Program-made: the position numbers and the translations under genes | Notes under the pieces: generated by a model | The model's database searches: none | What the model was told of the DNA's origin: nothing | Seen by the model: the letters and a program-made list of their open reading frames with translations, nothing else | Source of the DNA: Aeromonas enteropelogenes | GTDB taxonomy: Bacteria; Pseudomonadota; Gammaproteobacteria; Enterobacterales; Aeromonadaceae | Reading direction: 5' to 3' | DNA: 64,000 nt | NCBI RefSeq assembly: GCF_000819845.1 | Contig: NZ_CDCG01000040.1 | Coordinates: 29,023-93,022, forward strand | Shown here: piece by piece, positions 17,205 to 25,925 of the stretch | Layout of the letters: every line of letters starts with the position of its first letter | How positions within the stretch are numbered: the stretch's first letter is position 1

Positions 17205-18761
17205 TTAGCTGTTGTTGTTCACAAACAGGGTCAGCTCCTGGCCCGGCTTGAGGTAGTCCCCCTTGTCGAGCTGGTTCCAGCGCATCACATCGTTGATGGC
17301 CACCTGGAAGCGGGCCGCGATGGAGGAGAGGGAGTCGCCACGGCGAACCTGATAGACCACCGACTTGTTGCTCTTCCCCTGCTTGGGATAGACCACCAGA
17401 TTCATGCCCGGCTTGAGGGCCGACTTGGCATTCAGGCCGTTCCACTTGGCCAGCTCGTTGTGAGAGACGCCGTGAACCTTGCTGATGCTCCACAGGGTAT
17501 CGCCGGAGCGCACCTTGTAGCTCACCTTGTTCTTCGACGTGCTCCCACGATTCGCCAGCTGCTGCGGCTTGCTGGCAACCGTGGCCTGGCTGCTGACCAC
17601 TGCCTTGCCGCCAAGGGGGATCACCAGCTGCTGGCCACGGCGCAGGTTGTTGCTGCGCAGGTTGTTGGCCAGTTTCAGCTCGCTCACGCTGACACCATGG
17701 TTCTGAGCGATGCGCGACAGTGTGTCTCCGCTGACCACCTGATAGGAGCGGGTACGGATACGCTCGCTCTTGGGCAGATCCGCCAGCGCCAGCTCCAGAG
17801 TATCGGCGTATTCGACCGGTACCAGCAGCCGGTAGGGGCCACGGGGGGACATCACGCCGCGACTCAGGGCCGGGTTGACCTCCTTGAGATGGGAGACGCG
17901 CAGGCCTGCCAGCTGGGCAGCCACGTTCAGATCGATCTGGCTGCCCGTCTCGACCACCCGCAACTTGGGCTGGTTGGCAAGCACCGGCAACTTGATGTTG
18001 TACTTGTCCGCATTGCTGAGCATGTCCGCCATGGCCAGGATCTTGGGCACGTACATCTGGGTTTCCCGCGGCAGATCGAGGGACCAGTAGTCGGTCGGGC
18101 GACCGGCACGCTGGTTGCGCACGATGGCGTTGCGAACCCGCCCTTCACCGGCATTGTAGGCGGCCAGGGTTTGCAGCCAGTCACCATCAAAGAAGCGGTT
18201 CAGGTATTCCAGATAGTCGAGCGCCGCATTGGTGGACGCCAGCACATCCCGGCGACCGTCATACCAGTTGTCATGACGCAGGCCGAAGTTTCGGCCGGTG
18301 GCGGGTACAAACTGCCACAGACCGACCGCATTGCTGCGGGAGCGAGCACGAGGATTGAACATGCTCTCGATCATCGGAACAGTAATAAGCTCCATTGGCA
18401 GCTCACGCCGTTCTATTTCCTCCACCATCAGATACAGGTAGGGTTCAGCCCGGCTGGCAATGGTCGCCAGATGCTTGTCGTTGCGCAGCAACCACTCGCG
18501 TTGCTTCCTGATGCGGGGGTTATCCGGGGTATCCAGTTGCATATCATCGCTGATACGCACCCACAGATTGTCCGTATCTTCCATTTCGTCCAGCTGTTCA
18601 TCGCCGAAAACGAAACGTGAAGCATGTTTTTTATTCGCTTTTTTATTGACCTGGGGGGACTTGAGCGGCTCGATTGCCGTTAGCGCCCGGTCATCCTGAT
18701 GGCTCAGGTTTTGGCAGCCGCTGAGCAACAGCGCTGCCAATAAGGCCGTTCGTACCTTCAT
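17205..18761 (-). CDS. mltD: Membrane-bound lytic murein transglycosylase D
   Basis: The 518-residue product starts with a lipoprotein signal (lipobox LLSGC, cysteine near residue 16). A family-1 lytic transglycosylase domain follows at about 95-230, with catalytic glutamate in MIESMFNPRARSRSNAVGLWQF and the downstream AYNAGEGRVRNA motif. Three LysM peptidoglycan-binding repeats sit in the C-terminal half (YQVVSGDTLSRIAQNHG, YKVRSGDTLWSISKVHG, YQVRRGDSLSSIAARF). It cleaves glycan strands to 1,6-anhydro muropeptides in the periplasm. The ATG at 18761 begins the signal peptide; a frame extends upstream to 18824 without a signal. Its place beside gloB is the E. coli order. Confidence 0.93.
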   Translation of the reverse strand: MKVRTALLAALLLSGCQNLSHQDDRALTAIEPLKSPQVNKKANKKHASRFVFGDEQLDEMEDTDNLWVRISDDMQLDTPDNPRIRKQREWLLRNDKHLATIASRAEPYLYLMVEEIERRELPMELITVPMIESMFNPRARSRSNAVGLWQFVPATGRNFGLRHDNWYDGRRDVLASTNAALDYLEYLNRFFDGDWLQTLAAYNAGEGRVRNAIVRNQRAGRPTDYWSLDLPRETQMYVPKILAMADMLSNADKYNIKLPVLANQPKLRVVETGSQIDLNVAAQLAGLRVSHLKEVNPALSRGVMSPRGPYRLLVPVEYADTLELALADLPKSERIRTRSYQVVSGDTLSRIAQNHGVSVSELKLANNLRSNNLRRGQQLVIPLGGKAVVSSQATVASKPQQLANRGSTSKNKVSYKVRSGDTLWSISKVHGVSHNELAKWNGLNAKSALKPGMNLVVYPKQGKSNKSVVYQVRRGDSLSSIAARFQVAINDVMRWNQLDKGDYLKPGQELTLFVNNNS

Positions 18762-18831
18762 CTCGTTCCGGTCATTTGTAACAAAAACAGCCCGCATCAT
18801 AAGGGGCAACGTCCCCCTGATCAAGGTTTGC

Positions 18832-19596
18832 TCAAAAAACGTCCTTCCATTGGCGCAGGATGGTGAAGGTATCTACCGGATTTTCCACGCATTTTAGTGC
18901 ATGTTTTTCAGCAGAAAATCTTACCGAGTCCGCCTCGCAACGCAGAAAAACGTTGAATGACTTTTCGTCTCCGAGCCGGCTGGGCAGGCTGGGCAGTCCC
19001 TGTTGACGCCGTTTGCTGATCAGCCCGATCTGGCGCTGGATCGCAGGGTTGTCCGGCTCGACTGCATAGGCAAAACGCAGGTTGGACAGGGTGTACTCAT
19101 GGGCGCAATAGATGAGGGTGTCGTCGGGCAGGGCCGCAAGGCGCTTTAGCGAGCGATACATCTGCTCCGCGGTCCCTTCGAACAGGCGTCCGCAGCCAGC
19201 GGAGAAGAGGGTGTCACCACAAAACAGCATGCCTTCGCTGTAATAGGCGATGTGGCCACGGGTATGGCCGGGTACATGGATCACCTCAAGGGCGAGACCA
19301 TGCCAGTTGATCTGATCGCCATCCTCCAGCCATTGGCCGTGGTGATCCGGCATGGGGTCCAGTTTGGGCCCATACAGCTTGGCGTGGGGGAAGTGGCCGA
19401 GTAGTTCGCCAACGCCGCCGACGTGATCGTGATGGTGATGGGTCAGCAGGATGGCATCGAGCTGCAACTCCAGTGCGGCCAGCCGCTCCAGCACCGGAGC
19501 CGCGTCGCCCGGGTCGACGACCAGGCAATGATTTTCGTGTCGGATCAACCAGATGTAGTTGTCGTTAAAGGCTGGAACTGTGATCACTGGATACAT
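18832..19596 (-). CDS. gloB: Hydroxyacylglutathione hydrolase (glyoxalase II)
   Basis: The 254-residue product has the usual length of glyoxalase II. The metallo-beta-lactamase metal-binding motif THHHHDH is near residue 55, followed by HVPGHTRGH, FCGDTLFSAGCG and CAHEYTLSN. It hydrolyses S-lactoylglutathione to lactate and glutathione, completing methylglyoxal detoxification. The ATG at 19596 gives MYPVITVPAFNDNYIW, the conserved GloB N-terminus. The frame continues upstream to 20082 only because of the opposing gene. It lies between mltD and a divergent yafS-like gene. Confidence 0.94.
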   Translation of the reverse strand: MYPVITVPAFNDNYIWLIRHENHCLVVDPGDAAPVLERLAALELQLDAILLTHHHHDHVGGVGELLGHFPHAKLYGPKLDPMPDHHGQWLEDGDQINWHGLALEVIHVPGHTRGHIAYYSEGMLFCGDTLFSAGCGRLFEGTAEQMYRSLKRLAALPDDTLIYCAHEYTLSNLRFAYAVEPDNPAIQRQIGLISKRRQQGLPSLPSRLGDEKSFNVFLRCEADSVRFSAEKHALKCVENPVDTFTILRQWKDVF

Positions 19597-19668
19597 GAGT
19601 CTGCTTCTCTTTAGGGAGGGTATCTTATATAACAGGATGGCGTTCGAAACCCCGAGTTGAGCCCTATT

Positions 19669-20391
19669 ATGCAGGTGGCACGTACCGAACAACAAATCGA
19701 GATCCCGACCAGCTGGTCCGCATTGCCCATGGGGGACTGGGTGGCGGGTGAAATTCAGGAGCGGCTCGACAACTGGTGCCCGAACCTGTTTGGCTATCAT
19801 CTGTTGAAAATAGGTGCCCTGAGCGCCGAGCTCTCCTGCAAATGCTCCTCCATTCGCCACCAGATCGGTGTCGCCCCCGAAGGTCGGCTGCTCGACATGT
19901 ACGGCGATCCGCTGGACTTGCCGGTGCGTACCGGCAGCGTCGATGCCTGTCTGCTGGCCCACTGTCTCGATTTCTCTGCCGATCCACATCAGGTATTGCG
20001 CGAAGCCGAACGGGTGTTGACCGACGATGGCTGGCTGATCGTCAGCGGCTACAACCCGCTGAGTCTGGTCGGGATCGGGCATTACATGCCGGTGCTGCGG
20101 CGCAGGTTACCCTGGTCGGCACGGATGTTTACCCCGGGACGGGTCACGGACTGGTTGCAGTTGCTGGGGTGCGAGGTGATGTTCGATGAACGCTTTGGCT
20201 ACTCGTTCATGGGGCGACAAAGCTGGCATAGCTGGTGGCGGGAGAGCCTGGGACGAGATTATTGCCGGGGATTTGCCTCTGTCTATGTGATTGCCGCCCG
20301 TAAGCGGCGCTTTCCACTCATCCCGGTGCGACGCCGCTGGCAGTTGCCAAAATCGCTGGCCACACCGGGAATGGCGCGTCAGGGCTGGTAG
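19669..20391 (+). CDS. SAM-dependent methyltransferase, YafS-like
   Basis: The 240-residue product resembles E. coli YafS, encoded between gloB and rnhA, as here. It has a class I methyltransferase core: [14 protein letters not shown] (motif I region, with degenerate glycines), [20 protein letters not shown] (motif II/III, as in ubiquinone/menaquinone methyltransferases), and a later [22 protein letters not shown] (motif III/post). The substrate is unknown. The ATG at 19669 aligns with the YafS N-terminus; a TTG at 19657 is in frame. No strong ribosome binding site is seen for either. The last 13 bases overlap the end of the convergent rnhA. Confidence 0.85.
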   Translation: MQVARTEQQIEIPTSWSALPMGDWVAGEIQERLDNWCPNLFGYHLLKIGALSAELSCKCSSIRHQIGVAPEGRLLDMYGDPLDLPVRTGSVDACLLAHCLDFSADPHQVLREAERVLTDDGWLIVSGYNPLSLVGIGHYMPVLRRRLPWSARMFTPGRVTDWLQLLGCEVMFDERFGYSFMGRQSWHSWWRESLGRDYCRGFASVYVIAARKRRFPLIPVRRRWQLPKSLATPGMARQGW

Positions 20392-20843
20392 CCGGTATCC
20401 TCGGCCAACTGCTTGCTGCAGGCTGCCTCTCTGGCCAGCTCGTCACAGCGTTCGTTCTCCGGATGGCCGGAGTGCCCCTTGACCCAGAGCCACTCGATCT
20501 GGTGGCGGCTCACTTCCGCATCCAGCGCCTGCCACAAGTCGACATTCTTGACCGGCTGGCGATTGGCCGTCATCCACCCTTTTTTCTTCCAGCCGATGAT
20601 CCACTGGGTGATCCCCTGGCGCACATACTGGCTGTCGGTGGTGAGGCGAACCTGGCAGGGCTCGTTCAGGGTGCGCAGGCCCATGATGGCGGCCATCAGC
20701 TCCATCCGGTTATTAGTGGTGAGCCGAAAACCGGCGCTGATCTCTTTGCGATGCTTGCCATAAACCATGACGGCACCGTAACCGCCCGGGCCCGGATTGC
20801 CGAGGCAGGAGCCATCCGTGAATAAATCAATCTGTTTTAACAT
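20379..20843 (-). CDS. rnhA: Ribonuclease HI
   Basis: The 154-residue product is a complete RNase HI. The four catalytic carboxylates are in [17 protein letters not shown] (Asp10), [10 protein letters not shown] (Glu48), [11 protein letters not shown] (Asp70) and [10 protein letters not shown] (Asp134). The basic handle region [16 protein letters not shown], which binds hybrid duplexes, is present. It degrades RNA in RNA-DNA hybrids and keeps initiation restricted to oriC. It is divergent from dnaQ across 75 bases, the arrangement of E. coli, and overlaps the methyltransferase gene tail to tail. Confidence 0.97.
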   Translation of the reverse strand: MLKQIDLFTDGSCLGNPGPGGYGAVMVYGKHRKEISAGFRLTTNNRMELMAAIMGLRTLNEPCQVRLTTDSQYVRQGITQWIIGWKKKGWMTANRQPVKNVDLWQALDAEVSRHQIEWLWVKGHSGHPENERCDELAREAACSKQLAEDTGYQP

Positions 20844-20918
20844 GAGTAATCAATCTGTTTTAGCTGAAGGCTTGGGGTAAACTAGCGGGTAAAGCCGAAG
20901 TTTGACATAGATTGGATC

Positions 20919-21653
20919 ATGAACACACCCCAACTGAATCGCCAGATCATTCTGGATACTGAAACCACAGGTATGAACACAGGTGGCGGCCCCGTCTATC
21001 TGGGTCACCGCATCATCGAAATCGGCTGTGTGGAGGTGATCAACCGCAAGCTGACTGGCAACCATTACCACGTCTATATCAAGCCGGATCGGCTGGTGGA
21101 CCCGGAAGCGGTGCAGGTGCACGGCATTACCGACGCCTTCCTGGCCGACAAACCCTCCTTTAACCAGATCGCCGACGAGTTCATCGAGTTTATCCGCGGT
21201 GCCGAGCTCATCGCCCACAACGCGCCGTTTGACGTCAGCTTCATGGACTACGAGTTCAGCAAGCTCGGACTCGATTTCAAAACCGCCGATATCTGCAGCA
21301 TCACGGATACCCTGGCGATGGCGCGGGACCTCTTCCCGGGCAAGCGCAACAACCTGGATGTGCTCTGTGATCGCTACGGCATAGACAACTCCCACCGGAC
21401 CCTGCACGGGGCCTTGCTCGATGCGGAGATCCTGGCGGACGTCTACCTGTTGATGACGGGTGGTCAGACCAAACTGAATCTGGCGACCGAAAGCAGCGAG
21501 AGCGAGAGCAACCAGGACACCAGCATCCGACGGCTGGAAAGCCATCGTCCGCCCCTCAAAGTGGTGCGGGCCAGCGCCGAGGTGCAGGCGCTGCACGAGG
21601 CGAGGCTGGATCTGGTGCAAAAGAAGGGAGGAAGTTGTCTGTGGCGGCAATGA
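20919..21653 (+). CDS. dnaQ: DNA polymerase III epsilon subunit (proofreading exonuclease)
   Basis: The 244-residue product is a DEDDh 3'-5' exonuclease. ExoI is ILDTETTGMN, ExoII contains HNAPFDVSFM, and ExoIII is HGALLDAEIL. A beta-clamp-binding peptide QTKLNL follows the nuclease domain near residue 190. The C-terminal tail contacts the alpha subunit. It proofreads for the replicative polymerase. It is divergent from rnhA as in E. coli, and its 3' end overlaps the next gene. Confidence 0.97.
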   Translation: MNTPQLNRQIILDTETTGMNTGGGPVYLGHRIIEIGCVEVINRKLTGNHYHVYIKPDRLVDPEAVQVHGITDAFLADKPSFNQIADEFIEFIRGAELIAHNAPFDVSFMDYEFSKLGLDFKTADICSITDTLAMARDLFPGKRNNLDVLCDRYGIDNSHRTLHGALLDAEILADVYLLMTGGQTKLNLATESSESESNQDTSIRRLESHRPPLKVVRASAEVQALHEARLDLVQKKGGSCLWRQ

Positions 21654-22900
21654 GCAGGTGGTGGGTTTCTCTCCTGTTGCTCTGTTCGCTGGAGGCGGCG
21701 GCGACCGAGGTGTTTGCGCCTTCCGACATCCCCTTGCTGGATAACCGCTTTCGCATCGACTACGGGGTGAAGGAGATCACCTTCATCATCAAGCGCAAGG
21801 CGGGCACCCCGTCGGTGATCCTGGTGCGACCCGATGGCAGCAAGCTTTACGTGGGCCGGGTCAAGCCTGCCGATGTGGGTTGGCTGGCGTTGCCCGAATA
21901 TGACCTCATCACCCTGCGCAATCCCATGCCGGGTCCCTGGCAGGCGATAGGGGAGGTGGATCCGGACAATCGGGTACGCATCCTCTCCGATATCAAGCTG
22001 GATATCGAAGCGCTGCCGATGCAGCTCTATCAGGGAGAGGTGATCAAGCTCAAATCCTGGTTGCAGATAGCGGGGGAGCAGCCTGCAGACAACTACTATC
22101 TCTCCGAGCTGGGGATGACCGTCAGGTTGCAGTCGTACAGCGATGACAAACAGCAGGAGGTGGTGCTGGACAAGGTGCTCGGCCAGTATCATGACGATGG
22201 CAAGGGGCTTGACGAGGAGCCGGGGGATGGGGTTATGACCGCAGAGGCGGTCTTGGAAGATATTCCGACCGGCAAATACCGCGCCATGTTCAGCACGGGT
22301 AATCAGGTGTTTGAACGTGCCCGTTATCAGGATGTGCTGCTCTACCCCTATCCGTTCAGTTATAACCTGGAGCCGCCTTCTGACGTGCAAGGGGCCAAGA
22401 TGGCATTCCTCATCGATCGGGATGAACTGGATCCAGCCTCCGTGGTGATCCAGGGAAAGGTAACGAGCAAGGAGGGGGGAAGTTATCCCTTTAGCCAGAC
22501 GGGGGCCGCCCCAAGGCTGAATATCGACCTGTCGATGATCAAGGACCCAGGGCAGTACGAGGTACAAGCCACGCTCTATGGCACCAACTTGCTGGGGCGC
22601 GAAGTGAAGATCCTGTTGCCCGGCAAGAGTTTCAACATATTCCCGCCGCCCCCGCCGGTTGAGGTGGCGCCTGTCGTCTCCAGCGCGCAGCCCGTTGAAG
22701 CGCCGCAGGAAGAGGAGATGGGCTGGCTGGTCTGGGTGCTGGCCGGGGGAGGCGTGTTGCTGCTGGTGCTCGGTGGAGTCGGGTTTGTGGTGTTGCAAAA
22801 ACGCCGGGCCCTGAAGCGGGCGCTGGCGGCAGTACAGGCTAAGAGCCCGGAGTCCGCTGACACGAGTACCAAGCTGGATCTCAACTTGCCGGAGCAGTGA
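21641..22900 (+). CDS. TIGR03503-type membrane-anchored periplasmic protein
   Basis: The product of about 419 residues has an N-terminal signal peptide (WWVSLLLLCSLEAAATE). The large extracytoplasmic region contains IDYGVKEITFIIKRKAG and VDPDNRVRILSDIKLDIEALPMQLY. A proline-rich spacer (FPPPPPVE) and one transmembrane helix near residue 360-385 (WLVWVLAGGGVLLLVLGGVG) follow, with a short cytoplasmic basic tail. The layout matches a conserved gammaproteobacterial family of unknown function (TIGR03503). I prefer GTG at 21641 because GGGAGG at 21626-21631 is correctly spaced; ATG at 21650 is possible. It overlaps dnaQ by 13 bases and is probably co-transcribed with it. Confidence 0.75.
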   Translation: MAAMSRWWVSLLLLCSLEAAATEVFAPSDIPLLDNRFRIDYGVKEITFIIKRKAGTPSVILVRPDGSKLYVGRVKPADVGWLALPEYDLITLRNPMPGPWQAIGEVDPDNRVRILSDIKLDIEALPMQLYQGEVIKLKSWLQIAGEQPADNYYLSELGMTVRLQSYSDDKQQEVVLDKVLGQYHDDGKGLDEEPGDGVMTAEAVLEDIPTGKYRAMFSTGNQVFERARYQDVLLYPYPFSYNLEPPSDVQGAKMAFLIDRDELDPASVVIQGKVTSKEGGSYPFSQTGAAPRLNIDLSMIKDPGQYEVQATLYGTNLLGREVKILLPGKSFNIFPPPPPVEVAPVVSSAQPVEAPQEEEMGWLVWVLAGGGVLLLVLGGVGFVVLQKRRALKRALAAVQAKSPESADTSTKLDLNLPEQ

Positions 22901-22918
22901 CACAGGCCATCGGGATAA

Positions 22919-22947
22919 AAAAACCGCCCTCCATGGGCGGTTTTTTT
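22919..22947. terminator. Bidirectional terminator
   Basis: AAACCGCCC and GGGCGGTTT form a 9-bp stem (22921-22929 with 22935-22943), with a T-run to 22947 on the plus strand and an A-run before it serving the minus strand. It separates two convergent genes. Confidence 0.88.
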
Positions 22948-22996
22948 ATCTGGCGCCTTGCTGTGTCTGTCGCAGGCCAATGTGGGAAGGGGACGG

Positions 22997-24517
22997 CTAG
23001 TGCTCGCCGATATAGACATCCTTGTACTGTTCGCGGATCTCGAGGAACTTGTCCAGATTGGCCATCATCAGCTCGACCAAGCTCGGATCGAAATGCTCCC
23101 CTTTCTCCTCTTCTATCAGGGCCAGCACCTTATCCAGTGGCCACGCCTTCTTGTAGCAGCGATCCGAGCCGAGAGCATCGAACACGTCGGCGAGCGCCAC
23201 GATGCGTCCCTCCAGCGGAATATTCTCCCCTGTCAGACCGCGAGGGTAGCCGCTGCCATTCCATTTTTCATGGTGGTTGCCGGCGATAGTGGCCCCAATC
23301 TGGAACAGCGCCAGATCGCTGCCGGAGAGCATGTCCTGACCGAGTTGGGCGTGGGTTTTCATGATCTCCCACTCTTCCGGGGTTAACTTGCCCGGTTTGT
23401 GCAGGATGGAGTCCGGGATCCCCACTTTGCCGATGTCATGCAAGGGCGATGCGCGCTTGATAAGCTCGCTCTGCTCCTCGCTCATGCCAAGCAGCAGGCA
23501 GAACAATTCGGTATAGAGCGCGACCCGTTTGACGTGCAGTCCCGACTCCTTTGAGCGGGTCTCGACCAGTTCACCGATGCGATAGATGATCTCCCGCTGG
23601 TTGTCGGCGATCACCTCGTTGAGCCGGATATTCTCCAGCGCCACTATGATGTTTTCGGTGAACAGGGTGAGCAGACCCGTGTCCATCTGGCTGAGCTGGC
23701 GAAAGGTCTCGATATGAAACAGCAGATGGTGGCGCGGATTCTGGCAGTAAAGCACCATCTGCTCCGGGGCGTAGACGTTGGCTCGGCTGGCCATGGCCTG
23801 GCGCAATATCTCGGGGGCGTCACTCAATCGCAGCGGGGGCAAGCCGGGCAGCAGGGGTTCGAGTATCTGATCCCGCACTTCATAGGCCGACTGCTTGAGA
23901 TCATAGATCTGGGTTTCTCCCAGATGAAGCAGGGCCGTCAGCTGGGCCTGTGCCCCTTCGACAAACTGGCGCAGGGCCCGCTTTTCAAAGATCCCCTTGG
24001 AGGCCTCGATGACCTTTTCCAGCCCCTGGCGATTACTCTCCAGAGTGCGGATATCCCGGTAGGAACGCAGGCTGGCCCGCAGCAGGGTACGCAGCTTCTG
24101 GGAGGTAAGCTCGGTTTTGTCCTTGTAGTCGTTGATGTCGTAGTTGGTGACCACGTCATCTTCCGGGGCCTGGCCGGGTTGCCCGGTACGCAGCACGATG
24201 CGCACCATCTTGTTTTGCAGCTCGTCGCGAACAAACTTCACCACATCCAGGCCGGCATGATCGAACTCCATCACCACATCCAGCAGCAGCAGGGCGACAT
24301 CAGGTGTTGTGGCGAGCAGCTCTTTGGCCTCGGCAGCGGAGTAGGCATGCAGAAACTCGATGGGACGATTGTCAAACTCGAATTTGTTCAGGGTGATCTT
24401 GGTGATGCGATGAACTTCGGGTTCATCATCCACGATCATCACCTTCCAGCCAGCCTGTTGGCTATCGGGAAGGACGATATCGTCATCATCAATAATCAGG
24501 ATCTGGTCATCCATCAT
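22997..24517 (-). CDS. HD-GYP response regulator with DUF3369 domain (c-di-GMP phosphodiesterase)
   Basis: The 506-residue product has an N-terminal receiver domain at about 22-150 (VMIVDDEPEVH, phospho-acceptor Asp80 in LLLLDVVMEF, DINDYKDKTEL). A DUF3369 sensor-like region covers about 165-320. The HD-GYP domain at about 325-500 has SPLHDIGKVGIPD and NGSGYPRGLTG. HD-GYP domains hydrolyse c-di-GMP and all hallmark residues are present. No partner histidine kinase gene is adjacent. Two ATG codons (24517 and 24514) are possible, with AGGA upstream. It is cytoplasmic and probably monocistronic. Confidence 0.92.
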   Translation of the reverse strand: MMDDQILIIDDDDIVLPDSQQAGWKVMIVDDEPEVHRITKITLNKFEFDNRPIEFLHAYSAAEAKELLATTPDVALLLLDVVMEFDHAGLDVVKFVRDELQNKMVRIVLRTGQPGQAPEDDVVTNYDINDYKDKTELTSQKLRTLLRASLRSYRDIRTLESNRQGLEKVIEASKGIFEKRALRQFVEGAQAQLTALLHLGETQIYDLKQSAYEVRDQILEPLLPGLPPLRLSDAPEILRQAMASRANVYAPEQMVLYCQNPRHHLLFHIETFRQLSQMDTGLLTLFTENIIVALENIRLNEVIADNQREIIYRIGELVETRSKESGLHVKRVALYTELFCLLLGMSEEQSELIKRASPLHDIGKVGIPDSILHKPGKLTPEEWEIMKTHAQLGQDMLSGSDLALFQIGATIAGNHHEKWNGSGYPRGLTGENIPLEGRIVALADVFDALGSDRCYKKAWPLDKVLALIEEEKGEHFDPSLVELMMANLDKFLEIREQYKDVYIGEH

Positions 24518-24843
24518 ACAATCCTGTTTGGCATCTTGTGCTTACATTAACTGCTTCACTAAGGATAGGAAACTTATTGAGAAATAAAATTTGATCGCGA
24601 AAAACTGTGGTCGGGCGCCGTGGCATGGCAGCCTGCCCAGGCTCTCTCAAAACCGCCGTACAGCCATGAACAGGGGCTGGCTTGCAGGGGGAAATCCCCC
24701 TTCGTCATGGCGCCGCGAGCCTGGCTCCAGTGACTATGATGGCACACTCCTGATACAAACCGATGAAACGGGAATAAATCGCATTTGATACTGATTCTTG
24801 TTTGCGTGTAGCATGGGTAATCTACTGCAAGAGGAATTCATCT
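24518..24843. other. Divergent intergenic region upstream of the siderophore-interacting gene
   Basis: These 326 bases carry no gene. The only recognisable element is a Fur-like sequence near 24787-24803, just upstream of the siderophore-interacting protein gene. Confidence 0.5.
24787..24803 (+). promoter_or_regulatory. Possible Fur box
   Basis: GATACTGATTCTTGTTT matches the left half of the Fur consensus GATAATGATAATCATTATC well and the right half poorly. It lies 40 bases upstream of an iron-acquisition gene, which is its main support. Confidence 0.35.
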
Positions 24844-25647
24844 GTGTCCCCAACTCTGCCTCCCAACCGTCCTCGTCTGTTGAGTGTCAAAGCCGTTACC
24901 CAAATTACCCCCAATCTGCGCCGGATCTGTTTTACCGGCAGTGAGCTGGCCGACTACCCCTACACCTGCGGCGGTGCCCACATCAAGGTGATGCTGGCAC
25001 AATCCCACCAGGCAGAGCCCGTGCTGCCGACCCTGACGCCAAACGGTCCGCGCTGGCCGCAGCCGACAGACAAACCCATCATCCGCACCTACACATTGCG
25101 AGCCTTTCGCCGCGAGTCCCTGGAGCTCGATGTTGACTTCGTGCTGCACGGTGATGGCGGGCCTGCCAGCGCCTTTGCCTGTCAGGCCAAACCGGGGGAC
25201 AAGGCGATCCTCTCTGCGCCCGGTGGCCCCAATCCCATGTTGCCAGCGGCAGCTCACTACTGTCTGGTGGGGGATCTGACCGCCTTGCCCGCCATCATGG
25301 CGATGTGCGAAGTGATGCCTGCCGATGCCAGAGGGGAGATCGCCATTCTGGTACCCGATCAGGCCGACGCCCTGCCGCTTTCCCTGCCCACCGGGGTGCG
25401 TTGCCACTGGTTTGTCGGCGAACCTGAAGCAAGCGGCCTGCTGGAGCATGTCATGGGCTTGCCCCTTGAACGGGAAGGAGGCTTCTTCTGGCTGGCAGGG
25501 GAAGAGGCGCTGGTGTTGCCGCTGCGTCGCCATGTACGCGGAACTCTGGAGGTCGATCGCCAGGCCATTTATGCGGTGCCTTACTGGCGCAGGGGCAAGA
25601 GCGAGGAGGCTTACCATCAAGCGCGTCACGAAGTGATGGATAATTAA
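24844..25647 (+). CDS. Siderophore-interacting protein (FAD/NAD(P)H ferric reductase)
   Basis: The 267-residue product belongs to the ViuB/YqjH family of flavin-dependent ferric-siderophore reductases, which release iron in the cytoplasm. It shows the FAD-binding beta-barrel with IIRTYTLRAFRRESLELDVDFVLHG, where RxYT contacts FAD, then GPASAFACQAKPGD and LSAPGG. The NAD(P)-binding half begins at YCLVGDLTALPAI. The C-terminus YAVPYWRRGKSEEAYHQARHE is typical. The GTG at 24844 is chosen because GAGGA at 24831-24835 is well placed; an upstream TTG lacks this. It sits just before the siderophore uptake genes. Confidence 0.9.
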   Translation: MSPTLPPNRPRLLSVKAVTQITPNLRRICFTGSELADYPYTCGGAHIKVMLAQSHQAEPVLPTLTPNGPRWPQPTDKPIIRTYTLRAFRRESLELDVDFVLHGDGGPASAFACQAKPGDKAILSAPGGPNPMLPAAAHYCLVGDLTALPAIMAMCEVMPADARGEIAILVPDQADALPLSLPTGVRCHWFVGEPEASGLLEHVMGLPLEREGGFFWLAGEEALVLPLRRHVRGTLEVDRQAIYAVPYWRRGKSEEAYHQARHEVMDN

Positions 25648-25681
25648 GCGGACGCGAAAGAATACCTGATTCATTTCTTGC

Positions 25682-25703
25682 AAATAAAAATGATTTGCAT
25701 TTA
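25682..25703 (+). promoter_or_regulatory. Candidate Fur box upstream of the TonB receptor
   Basis: The stretch contains AAATAAAAATGATTTGCATTT, an AT-rich imperfect dyad resembling the overlapping 7-1-7 Fur motif. It lies about 225 bases before the receptor start in a 278-base intergenic region with no gene. Iron control of this locus is expected from its content. Confidence 0.4.
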
Positions 25704-25925
25704 GTATTGCGCCGTTCCGAAATCGGTCGGTACGGCGCCTTCGTATAGAGAAGGAACCGCCCTGGATGGCCAGGCTGTTTCCTGCCCGAGCCGACTGATA
25801 TCAGGGCGAAGAAGCATGGGCCTGTGCTCGTGCCATAAGCAGCCCAATCACTCAGCGCCGGGTCTGGCAAGGTCAGACAGGGATGTCGGTGGTGTTGGCC
25901 TTTTCCTGTTCTATGTGGAGTGTTG

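Noticed and set aside
18769..18789. TTTGTAACAAA resembling the E. coli Ter core, upstream of mltD
   Set aside because: Only 9 of 11 core bases match. About 16 such matches are expected by chance in both strands of a 64-kb window, so it is not evidence.
19597..20082. N-terminal extension of gloB by 162 codons
   Set aside because: GloB proteins begin at MYPVITVPAF; the extension is antisense to the methyltransferase gene.
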